Below, piece after piece: positions 20,039-28,520 of a stretch of DNA of 29,378 bases. Position 1 is the stretch's first letter. Each line of letters starts with the position of its first letter. The position numbers and the translations under genes were made by a program. The stretch is from Branchiostoma floridae (Eukaryota > Chordata > Leptocardii > Amphioxiformes > Branchiostomatidae), in NCBI RefSeq assembly GCF_000003815.2, contig NW_023365838.1, positions 1 to 29,378 of the forward strand. Reading direction: 5' to 3'. The notes beneath the pieces were generated by a model, which saw only the letters and a program-made list of their open reading frames with translations, ran no database searches and was not told the DNA's origin.

Positions 20039-20039
20039 T

Positions 20040-20134
20040 GCCTGGTATCCAGCCGTTTTCAGCTTTCGTCCCCGGTTCTAACAAAGGGATTCATAAAAAG
20101 CGACACGTGAGTTTGACAAGGCTGGATACCAGGC
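20040..20134. mobile_element. 95-bp MITE with perfect 15-bp inverted ends
   Basis: GCCTGGTATCCAGCC (20040-20054) is exactly inverted at GGCTGGATACCAGGC (20120-20134). The tips (CCTGG-TACCA/T) resemble those of the 9262-9672 element. The interior is non-coding. No target duplication is evident. Confidence 0.72.
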
Positions 20135-21059
20135 TATATAGTCTTTAATCTATCGGAAGAATTAGAGCTTACGTAATATACTAACATTTGTATTGATTGC
20201 TTGAGCCTTTTAGAATTCATCGTCCATCCTCAGCAAGAGTCCTTCAGAAAATACATTGCCTGCTGTGGATCCAATGTTTATCTATTCTGGAACATTCTAC
20301 CACGTGCGTGGCCCTTAAGTCTTACTCTTAATTGATAACCAGAAATAACCAGAATGAACTGGCAGGACCCATATACGTGCTTTCGCTATGCGTTTTGTAG
20401 TACGATAGATATCTGGGTATATGATTCCATGCTTGTTGATTTATCATAATTCAAATTATGAATCTTTGTTATTTTTGTCCTTCCATCTGAGCGCAATTAA
20501 AAACGGTCTTTTTTATACAGATGCAGCAAGGTCATGCTCATTCAACTCAAGTGGGATTGCGCAATATAAAATTCAACCTAAGTTTTTTTTCTTCTGTATT
20601 CTGCTCGTGATTAGTGAGTTTATACCTTGTCCCCAACGGACGAGCTACTGTTAGATGAGCCTCAATGGATCCTTCGGGACAAAGATCAACGTTTCACCCG
20701 TCTTAACTCAGTTCTCTGTGAGAGTGTTTGGCGTAGGTCAAAAGATCCGAAAACATGTCAATTACCCACGAGGTCTCAGGTAGTTTGTGATATCAGAAAG
20801 GTCCCGTAAGCCGAATGGATTTATTCAATTCGTTGCTTTGGTCTTTGGGATTATGGACCTCTGATACTAAGCAGAGCTCACATCACCCACATGCTAAGGT
20901 CTTTGGGTCACCGCAATCATCAAAGGTAAACAGAACGATCTGCTGTGCGTGCGTACGTGCTGATGTGAACAACCATACCGATTATCCGATTAGGGTAGTT
21001 TTAGAAAGTGCATTGACCCCTTCATATGTAGACTGTCGTGGGAAGGTCTTGAAAATGTG
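20135..21059. other. No gene recognised
   Basis: Short plus-strand open frames (20421-20654, 20627-20809, 20815-21060) show no recognised domains or splice context. Confidence 0.4.
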
Positions 21060-21490
21060 ACAGGGGCTATACCCCCCCCCCCCCCCCTCGCAGGCAAATA
21101 ACGTTTCTTAAAAAGATGTCAATAGCATCCGGTCCTGACCGGTACAAATCGGTTTTTCTTGTTGGACCGGTTCGGGAAAACCGGACCTGAAAAAATTCAG
21201 TAGACCGGATGTTGGACCAATTAGAAATTGGACAGATTATACTGGCACTACGGTGGTAGGTTTTTATGTGTTTGAGGCTTATTGGTAACTCTTCGTGCTT
21301 ATTGATAGTCATTTTCATCAAGTTTCTACAGTCAAATTTAACATAGGAAGTTAGCGATGTTTACGTGAAGATCCACCAAACAGATTCATTTGTAGCGAAA
21401 TGGACCATTAAATGTTTTGAATATTGCCCATTTACAAACAATTAGGTTCAGGTCCGGACCTGAACCGTACGTGGACCATACCTGGACCCC
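21060..21490. mobile_element. Possible transposon relic rich in GGTCCGGACC-type motifs
   Basis: A C18 run near 21070 is followed by repeated CCGGTCC/GGACCGG/CCGGACC motifs, and CATCCGGTC (near 21127) is inverted at GACCGGATG (near 21203). A perfect 22-bp palindrome centred on GGTCCGGACC occupies 21445-21466. The outer ends CAGGGGCTA and ACCCCTAG are weakly inverted. Boundaries and class are uncertain. Confidence 0.38.
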
Positions 21491-21935
21491 TAGCCTACAG
21501 TGATGTTCTCCGTCTTTGTCCCAAATCTCTCAAGACTTTTCCTGTCCCTATACTAGGACTTAAATCCTAGTTTACAGAAAGCAATTAATTGACATGCGGT
21601 TGGACGCCTCAACGGATTTTGATCTTTTAATGGACTAGGCTTCCTGGTAAAGCACCATGCTTAACATGTTTTTCCTTTAATCTAGGAAAACGGCGATCGC
21701 GTGGGGCAAATCCGGACAACTTCGCAAAGCATTTAAGTTACAATTGACGGCGACAGTCCCCAAATAGCGTGACCCCGCACTTAGTAAATCCCGGGGATTC
21801 CGAAGGCTCTCAGCTGACATTCGTATACGTCCCTGATTGTTAATTGTAAAAGCCTCCAACAACTGTAAGAAATTTATCCATCCCATACTACAACTTCTGT
21901 ATTAGTTAGATAAGCGTTAAGTTATAGAACTGTAG

Positions 21936-22210
21936 TTTTTTATTTTTTATTTTTATTTTTTCATACACCTGGGTAGCCTCTTCAGTGCTAATACACTGGT
22001 TTTCAATAGGGCCCAGTTTCACATATACATACAAGGAAATAAAAAAAAAACTTACAGAGAGAAAAGTAGACATACACGTCGGAACATATAAATACAACTG
22101 AAACATGAGAGACACAGATAAATCAAAATCATAATCCGATCCAAGGTCAACAGTTTGGGAGTTTTGTAGAGGCCATACTTTGTACCCCGTACAATTGTTG
22201 TTCAATAAAA
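21936..22210 (-). mobile_element. Probable non-LTR retrotransposon 3' end with (AAAATA)n tail
   Basis: On the minus strand the sequence runs through GAAGAGGCTACCCAGGTGTA into an A-rich tail of AAAATA-type units (plus-strand T-rich block at 21936-21961). A simple A-rich tail after a unique-looking segment is the usual 3' end of LINE-like elements. No reverse-transcriptase coding is present in the fragment. Confidence 0.42.
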
Positions 22211-22233
22211 CTATACTATATATTGATACCTGG

Positions 22234-22530
22234 GACGGATTTATATCGATGATCCCATAAGATAGGATCAAATTCCTGGGTCAGCAAAGTTTAGATAAAG
22301 GTTATGTTCTGCGTATACGCCCCAGTTTACTTAGTATATGTGAAACGGACTTATATCGATGATCCCATAAGATAGGATCAAATTCCTGTATCAGCAAAGT
22401 TTAGACAAAGGTTATGTTCTGCGTATAAGCCCCTGTCAATTACTTACTTGAAACGGATTTATAGTAATGATCCCAGGATCAAATTCGTGTCAGCAATTTT
22501 ATCATTAGATAAAGGTTAGGTCGATCTGAC
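22234..22530. repeat. Tandem array, about 110-bp units, 2.7 copies
   Basis: Units begin ACGGATTTATATCGATGATC at about 22235, then near 22345 and 22453. Each continues with GATCCCA...GGATCAAATTC, CAGCAAAGTTTAGA and AAAGGTTATGTTCTGCGTAT. Units 1 and 2 are about 93 percent alike; unit 3 is shortened and diverged. Confidence 0.9.
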
Positions 22531-22841
22531 ATGATAGCTCGTATAGAGTCCATTCCAAGTAACCATGCGGATGTTTGTTGCCATTCATTTCGGAATTACT
22601 TTTAAAGCTTTGTAATAATATGTCTCGGATCAACATTTGATACTTCAGAAATATTTAAAGGCTGTTTCAATTTTATGAATATTTTCCCGGTTCTGTAAAA
22701 CTGTGCAAATATTCATGATGTGGATTCTAATGGTTTCTAAATAATGATAACAGCATTCTACCATTATTTACCATTTTATGACATTTTTGTAACATTTTCT
22801 TAATCAATTGTATAAAACAAGGTAATTGTGACTTAGTAGGC
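22531..22841. other. AT-rich sequence, no feature recognised
   Basis: Nothing recognisable between the 110-bp array and the duplicated gap flank. Confidence 0.5.
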
Positions 22842-23221
22842 ACTAGTCTTGTAAGACTGTAAATAGTACGTTTTCTACACAATGTACTTGTTTGTTTTTA
22901 CGCTTTGTACTTCTGAGTTTTGAGGCCAGTTTCTGCATACGCCCCCCCCCCCCCTTTCAAACTTCCTTAAATTCCTGTCCCNNNNNNNNNNNNNNNNNNN
23001 NNNNNNNNNNNNNNNNNNNNNNNNNNNNNNNNNNNNNNNNNNNNNNNNNNNNNNNNNNNNNNNNNNNNNNNNNNNNNNNNNGACTAGTCTTGTAGACTGT
23101 AATAGTACGTTTTCTACACAATGTACTTGTTTGTTTTTACGCTTTGTACTTCTGAGTTTTGAGGCCAGTTTCTGCATACGCCCCCCCCCCCCCTTTCAAA
23201 ACTTCCTTAAATTCCTGTCCC
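22842..23221. repeat. Same 140-bp sequence on both sides of the gap
   Basis: 22842-22981 and 23083-23221 are the same sequence (ACTAGTCTTGTA...ATTCCTGTCCC) apart from single-base length differences (GTAAGACTGTAAATAG against GTAGACTGTAATAG) and the C13/C-run and CAAAC/CAAAAC differences. The differences are homopolymer-like. An unmerged contig overlap is the simplest reading. Confidence 0.93.
22982..23081. other. Assembly gap (100 N)
   Basis: Exactly 100 unknown bases, the conventional placeholder for a gap of unknown size. The peptides with X residues spanning it are meaningless. Confidence 0.99.
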
Positions 23222-23319
23222 ACAGACTTGCTGCGAGTGACTCACATGTGTTGATGTTCATAATATCAAGGTATTTAATGCTATTGTTATTGGGTGGGCC
23301 GACTACTCACTCTTTGCAG

Positions 23320-23713
23320 CCAGGGGCTGAATTGCGAGGAGCTTACAATAGGCGGGGCTAAATCGCAAGGGTCTGGAGCGAGCTGCCATTTGGCGCCACT
23401 CAGGTGACCTCAATGCGACAGTAATTGCCCCAGGTGCGGCCAAGGTACTTTAGGTTTTGAACCGCTCACACCGCACCATCGCACATGTGGTGGGTTCTTT
23501 AACGTGCATGGGGTATGGCTCTCCCCATACACGGGACCTCCATTTAACGTCCTATCCGAGGGACGACTCATTTTTCACTGAATTGAGTAAAGTGAGGAAA
23601 GTCGTGTAAAGTGCCTTACCCAAGGGCTCAAGACCGGCAACATGGCAGGCGGATTCTAACCGGCGACCTCTCGGTCACGGGCCGAATACACTACCACTGT
23701 GCTACGCGGCCCC
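23320..23713 (-). mobile_element. tRNA-derived SINE, type 1
   Basis: Read on the minus strand, the head at 23713 has an A-box, TAGCACAGTGG, and about 45 nt later a B-box-like GGTTAGAATCC (one mismatch to consensus). It continues with the central motif AAGGCACTTTACACGACTTT, shared with the SINEs at 25778 and 28251, then a long body including ACGTTAAATGGAGGTCCCGT. It abuts the reverse-transcriptase relic at 23714. The 3' limit is uncertain. Confidence 0.72.
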
Positions 23714-24030
23714 CTGTAAATTTCAAGTCCCATTTAACAACATCCTTGAACCGCCGGTAGGGACGACCACGTGTTCTTGTTCCATTGGCCAGTTTACCAT
23801 ACAGTAGGTCCTTGTGGATTCTCCCATCTGGCATACGGCGCATGCACATGTCCAAAGTCGACGTTGCTTCAGTAGCGTGTACATACTAGGAATCGTAGCA
23901 CGTGTGAGAACATAATCATTCCACTTAATTTTACGACGCAAACTACGCATGTGAAATGTGTTGAGTTTCTTTTCTTGGCTTGAATACAGGCACAACGTTC
24001 TGCTGCAATAAAGCAGAACACTGATTACAC
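23714..24030 (-). pseudogene. C-terminal relic of a non-LTR reverse transcriptase
   Basis: The minus-strand frame reads a YGSETW-like start (YCSRTLCLYSSQEKKL), then NTFHMRSLRR, KWNDYVLTRATIPSMYTLL and KQRRL. After a frameshift near 23862 it continues MRRMPDGRIHKDLLYGKL and RTRGRPYRRFKDVVKWDLK. This order (YGSETW, LN-FH-R-LRR, RRL-W-GH, RMPD-R-PK-LLYGEL, GRP-RR--D--K-DL) is characteristic of the C-terminal region of LINE-type reverse transcriptases in animals. It is truncated upstream, frameshifted, and cut by the type 1 SINE downstream. Confidence 0.8.
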
Positions 24031-25223
24031 ATGTCCTCTATGCAGTAATCTGTGTGTGAATTGTGAGCTTCTAATTTGATTATCCCAGAATCTCTTCTAT
24101 AGTCCGGCAAAAGTAGTTGCTATACCCGACGCATTCTACAATTCATTTCGTCTTCCAGGGAAAGGTTTTTGGCCTTGCGGTGGATCCAAGAAAAGTGAAC
24201 TTGGAAACCATTTCTAGCTCATATGTTTCTCCCTACGGGGAAAACATAAAAGGTTAAATGTAAAATAAAAGATTGAGTATTGCAGGCTTTTAGGAGGTAA
24301 TGTACTACCGTCTGTTGAGTCGAGTTTTGTTGGATTTCAGAGTCATATTGAACATTTGAATACTCACAGTTTACTCGTGACTTGTCACAGACAATGTACC
24401 AAAAAGGATATCCGTAACTTATAAACGATACCTAAATCCCAGTCTTGCATCGTCGTTCGTCGATTCAGAAATAAAATGTTAGTCAAATCTTGAACACACG
24501 AAGTTTCCCTGACTCAATGAGCCACTAACGATAACCTAGAGTGACTCCCAAGTGATCTGACGCTCAAAGAAATTGATGTCACCATGGGAATCAACTAATT
24601 GCTATGACGGATCGGTGCTTGGAAGAAAACAACTGGTGGGTCCCTGTTGATTTATCGAGTTTTGGAACAATTTGTTAATAGATATGGAAAATATTTGAGA
24701 CGGTAATACTATTTCAAAGTGCGTCATTGATATTTGTGAACGGTTGAAAGAATAGGGAAGTTGTTGGTTTAGAAGATGGTATAGGAAACGTTACTTTGTC
24801 GAAAGTTACACGTGGCTCTTGTCAATTCGAAACGTGTCTGTAGATGTCTATCATCATATATGTACTAGATTACGTGTAGTCTGTACTTGATTGATGCAAG
24901 TACTAAGTAGTCTACTCTACTATAACATTTTGGTCTATATTGTACATTGTGTTTTCTCTTAATATTGTATAGCTAGAACCTAGATGTCCTGTTTCAATTC
25001 ATAGCTGGTTGCCTCGCACAATGTATATCACTTTGCCCTACATTGTACCTGCGACAATGGTTGTACAATAAACTTATCCAAATGACGTTTCAGTAGCAGG
25101 TCATATGGTGCATGGTTCCTATCCCTTTCTCTTGAACGTGGTCGAGGCAATTCCACAAATTTTAAACATGGAAACACCATTTTACGTCCCTTTGAAAGAC
25201 GCTGCAGCCCCAAACAAGCATGA
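24031..25223. other. No gene or repeat recognised
   Basis: AT-rich sequence with only short open frames, none with a recognised motif. Confidence 0.45.
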
Positions 25224-25225
25224 TA

Positions 25226-25759
25226 CGAGGGGCGATCAATAAGTCCTTGGCCTCACCCATAAATAACAAGCACAACTCAGATTTCGAAGCACAACTTTAT
25301 AGTATGAAGCCTTTTATCAATATCCTCCAAATTTCAAATCATTACAGTCATTACATTCCAGGCATTCGTTTTTTGAAAATTAGAAGTTAAGTGGCGAGAA
25401 AAACAAGGGTGAATTTTGATCAGACATGTGTGGGTCGAGTTCCCCATGCCGTAAATTCTTTGTCAGTAACAAAAGACATTGTCAAAATTTGATAATGATT
25501 CTCTTCCTATTTCAAGCAGAAAGAAGTGGGATTTCCAACAGCGCAATTTGACGCGCACATCTCATGTCGCAGCTCAATTGTCCACGTTTTCTTCTTTCTC
25601 CCTTACCTAACGTTAAGTGTCGCCTGCAAAGTAATGATCACACTAATTTGAATTTTGGTACACATTCATATAAGATTTTATACTTGACATCTATGCTTCG
25701 AAATCTTAGCTGTGCTTATTATTTCTGGGTGAGACCGATGACATATTGATCACCCCTCG
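25226..25759. mobile_element. Mariner-type non-autonomous element with about 69-bp inverted ends
   Basis: The left end CGAGGGGCGATCAATAAGTC and the right end (minus strand CGAGGGGTGATCAATATGTC) are flanked by TA on both sides (25224-25225 and 25760-25761). The inverted match continues through CTCACCCA-AAATAA, AAGCACA-CT-AGATTTCGAAGC, about 69 bp. GAGGGG-GATCAA ends and a TA duplication are typical of the mariner superfamily. At 534 bp it lacks a usable transposase frame. Confidence 0.87.
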
Positions 25760-25777
25760 TACCAAGGTCTCCTAGTT

Positions 25778-26009
25778 TTTTTTTTTTTTTCTTTTCTATT
25801 TTGCTTTTGGACAGACGAGGACGATGTGGCACTGCACTCAAGTTTTTGTAACTTATATTAACAATGCCACATACACGGTACAGACAGAAGGAAAGTCGTG
25901 TAAAGTGCCTTTCCCAAGGGCACAACGTCGGGGGCACGGTGGGAATCGAACTCAGGACCCATAGATTCCGAGCCGAAAGCTCTACCAGTTACGCCACGCC
26001 CGACGCCAC
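25778..26009 (-). mobile_element. Complete tRNA-derived SINE, type 2, with 11-bp target duplication
   Basis: GTCTCCTAGTT flanks both sides (25767-25777 and 26010-26020). On the minus strand the head has an A-box, TGGCGTAACTGG, and a B-box, GTTCGATTCC, followed by the central motif GTTGTGCCCTTGGGAAAGGC and ACTTTACACGACTTTCC. The tail carries ACATAAGTT/GTGCC blocks and ends in an A-rich run (plus T15). Sits 18 bp from the mariner element. Compared with the copy at 28251 it lacks about 55 bp in the body. Confidence 0.88.
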
Positions 26010-26208
26010 GTCTCCTAGTTGCCAACTAATTAGAACCAGGAGCTCAACTGAGAGGCTGCTACCAGTTGAGATACAGCTGAAGGGACCTCCCTGTCGCATC
26101 CGAGTGCACGTCCCTAACCGAAGCAAGGTTCTAGTGTTCATTTTCACAAGCTAGGAAATAACGTTATATGTAAAGTACGTCGATGAAGGTTACACATCCA
26201 GGTAACAA

Positions 26209-26301
26209 GATACGCCAAATCAAAACTACTCAAGCAGCTGTCTTTGGAAACGGTCAGACGTTTCAGGTAGACTTTAATACCTTTCGTCAGTTTGGCGTAT
26301 A
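26209..26301 (-). repeat. Dispersed repeat unit with hammerhead-like hairpin, copy 2
   Basis: On the minus strand CTGACGA (26290-26284) is followed by A, the stem AGGTA/TACCT (26282-26278 and 26269-26265), then GAAAC and GTCT. The unit is framed by ATACGCCAAA inverted as TTTGGCGTAT (26209-26218 and 26292-26301), which could form a closing stem. Stem and loop differ from copy 1 at 15211 while core bases are identical. Confidence 0.55.
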
Positions 26302-26400
26302 TATTAAAGCATCTTTCTCAAGGGCACAACATTGGTAACTGTTAAGGAGTCGAGCCCACAACCAGATTTAAAGTAAACAACTCTCCCCACAAGGCTTGTA
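26302..26400 (-). mobile_element. Degenerate SINE fragment
   Basis: The minus strand reads GTGGGCTCGACTCC (B-box-like) and then ATGTTGTGCCCTTGAGAAAG, the same head-to-centre arrangement as the other SINEs. The A-box region is not recognisable. Confidence 0.48.
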
Positions 26401-27000
26401 CGTATGTCACTTGAGAGAATCCTTCAAGCAGTCTTAAGCCTATAGCGTTGGTCACGAACTAAGACAACATCCTTTGACGCAGTTTCGCAAAGCTAATTGG
26501 CACCGGACAGAGAATGATGACACTGTTCATTCGCTCAGGATAGAAATGGACAACTTTGGCATCTGAAGTGTCCGATTCTAGAGGATTCTTTCGTACATAT
26601 TAGCTTAATGGAATAGTTTGAAGTACCTTTTAATGGCCAAGTGCGCAAATGTTCCTTTTCTGTGACGTCATCAAGCTTTCACCGATCGCATATCAGTACT
26701 CAGTACTACTAGTATAATCTGTAAAATATTATATAACGCTTTTTGGAAACTAGGAAATAGATGAGTACAAAAAGTAAGGACTGGAAGATCGGAAATAAGA
26801 TCAACTTAAAGCGAACGAGTATAAAAATGGACCTTGCTGAAAAGAGAAGTATAAAGGCAATACATTGTGACTGAACTCAAATCAGTACCAAGGAAAGGAA
26901 CAACATTGCACGTGGTGTCTGTGCTATATCATTACATTCCTAATCCTATGCTCCTGTTAAACTGAATGTCATTTAGCTCATTATTCTTCTTGTTGTTAAA
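26401..27000. other. No gene recognised
   Basis: AT-rich sequence. A full CRE palindrome TGACGTCA lies near 26663 with no promoter-like context that I can identify. Confidence 0.45.
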
Positions 27001-27022
27001 TGCTACAGATAGCTAAATGTAT

Positions 27023-27264
27023 CTGTAGCAATTGCAGCCGCAACATAGATTTTTGAGCGAACGCACCTTCCCTGAACAAAAATGTTGTTTTTAGTAGTAC
27101 AAAAAGTGGTACACATGCAGTTTTGTGTGGCACATGCATTAGTTTTTAACACATAACAAGCGGAATGTCATAAGACAACTCGGCATGACCATACATTGAA
27201 GATGCGTTTACTCGCAAACATTTCTCTTCTACTTGAAACTATACTGCGGCTGCAATTGCTACAG
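27023..27264. mobile_element. Inverted-repeat element with perfect 20-bp ends
   Basis: CTGTAGCAATTGCAGCCGCA (27023-27042) is exactly inverted at 27245-27264. Weak inverted similarity extends a few bases outward. Just outside on the left, GCTACAGATA and TATCTGTAGC (27002-27029) form a second 10-bp hairpin sharing the CTGTAGC tip, so the left end may be a nested duplicate. The 202-bp interior has no recognised protein. Confidence 0.66.
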
Positions 27265-27773
27265 ACATATACTGTCTCTTTGCCTGCCCAATTGAGCACA
27301 CATAGTAGGAACATCGCGTTATACGACAAACACTTCGCGTGAAAAGACGTCATACAATCACTAATTGCCGGCTGTGTGCATCTAACGTTATATGGAATAA
27401 ATTGCAAGTGAAGTACCAATTTTTGCAGCGCAACTGTGACAAGTGAAGTCGTTAATGTGGTAGTGCACTATACGCGCACTAAACGTTACGTTTATGTTGT
27501 TGTTCTCTTATCTTTATGTTATGTCTATTTTTCTTCTTAAAATACTCCCGACTTCTCTTTCCAACCGAAGAAGACGAAGGACGAAGACATGGAAGTCTAA
27601 ATTGTTGTCCTAAATAATATCACATCTTGGATCATAATTCTTGAAAACTGGAGTGGGAATAAAGTTAACGCATGATGTAACTTTCTTGCCGCTCTTGTTT
27701 TCAACGATCATGGATTCCGCAAATTAAACAAATATGGTAATGCGGTCGTAGTACCAAAGGTCATCCCACGACC

Positions 27774-27786
27774 TGACCCTTGACCC
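27774..27786 (-). promoter_or_regulatory. DR1-type nuclear-receptor motif
   Basis: On the minus strand GGGTCA-A-GGGTCA is two half-sites spaced by one base, close to the RXR/HNF4-type DR1 consensus. A third half-site, AGGTCA, lies near 27758 on plus. There is no neighbouring gene in the window to assign it to, so function is unknown. Confidence 0.25.
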
Positions 27787-27799
27787 TGATCACACATTA

Positions 27800-28250
27800 T
27801 ACCCTATTTAATTGCGCTACTCTTCACCAAACCGGTTTAAATGGTGATAAATGACGACATTATCAGTCTCAAATGCGATGGAATCGATTAAATCACTCCT
27901 AGGAGCCTATGCTTAAGACTGGGATGAGCAGTGTTTTATTGCACTCTATCTTAATTGATGCTTTGTCACATATTTGATCCTCAATTTCGTGATATGTCAT
28001 CAAGTGTTGAAATGTTTCACAGGTGGAGCAATCAGATGCAAAAAATACATATTTTATGTCATATAATCCTCTCTAAAATGTTATGTTTTCGCACAATACA
28101 CACGGTTATCCAGATCATGGTAGTTTTTTGTACATAAGGTATTGCAGAGCCATGCATTGGAAGTGCTGTGGTAGTGTTAAAACCAAAAATCCAGGAGAGT
28201 ACACTACTGGATAGACAGACTATCAATCTTTGGCCACAAAAAAAAAATCA
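27800..28250. other. No gene recognised
   Basis: AT-rich sequence, only short open frames with no recognised motif. Confidence 0.45.
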
Positions 28251-28520
28251 TTTTTTTACTATTTGGTTCTGGACAGACAAGGGCAATGTAACTTATATTA
28301 AAAGTGCAACATACACAGTACAGACAGTAGGTCTTTTCTTTTACCTCCCCGACCGAAGTCAGGTACACATTCTTACACCTGGGTGAAGTTAGGAAAGTCG
28401 TTTTAAGTGCCTTTCCCATCAAAGGCACAACGTCGGGGGCGCGGCGTGTATCGAACTCGAGACCTCTCGATTCCGAGCCGGACGCTCTACCAGTTGCCCC
28501 ACACATGACGCCACGAAACA
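28251..28520 (-). mobile_element. tRNA-derived SINE, type 2, second copy
   Basis: Same family as 25778-26009. On the minus strand it has a head with GGCAACTGGTAGAGC and GAGTTCGATACA, the centre GACGTTGTGCC...GGGAAAGGCACTT, and a tail ending in an A-run (plus T7 at about 28251). It retains about 55 bp of body (ACCTGACTTCGGTCGGGGAG block) missing from the other copy. No clean target duplication is seen. Confidence 0.78.

Noticed and set aside
22875-23177. Open frames spanning the N gap
   Set aside because: They run through 100 unknown bases between two copies of one sequence and cannot be real.
23640-23713. A genuine tRNA gene on the minus strand
   Set aside because: A-box and B-box are present, but the B-box is imperfect, the acceptor stem does not pair convincingly and the sequence runs on into a SINE body.
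25890-26009. A genuine tRNA gene on the minus strand
   Set aside because: It has good A- and B-boxes but is the head of a SINE bounded by an 11-bp target duplication and an A-rich tail.
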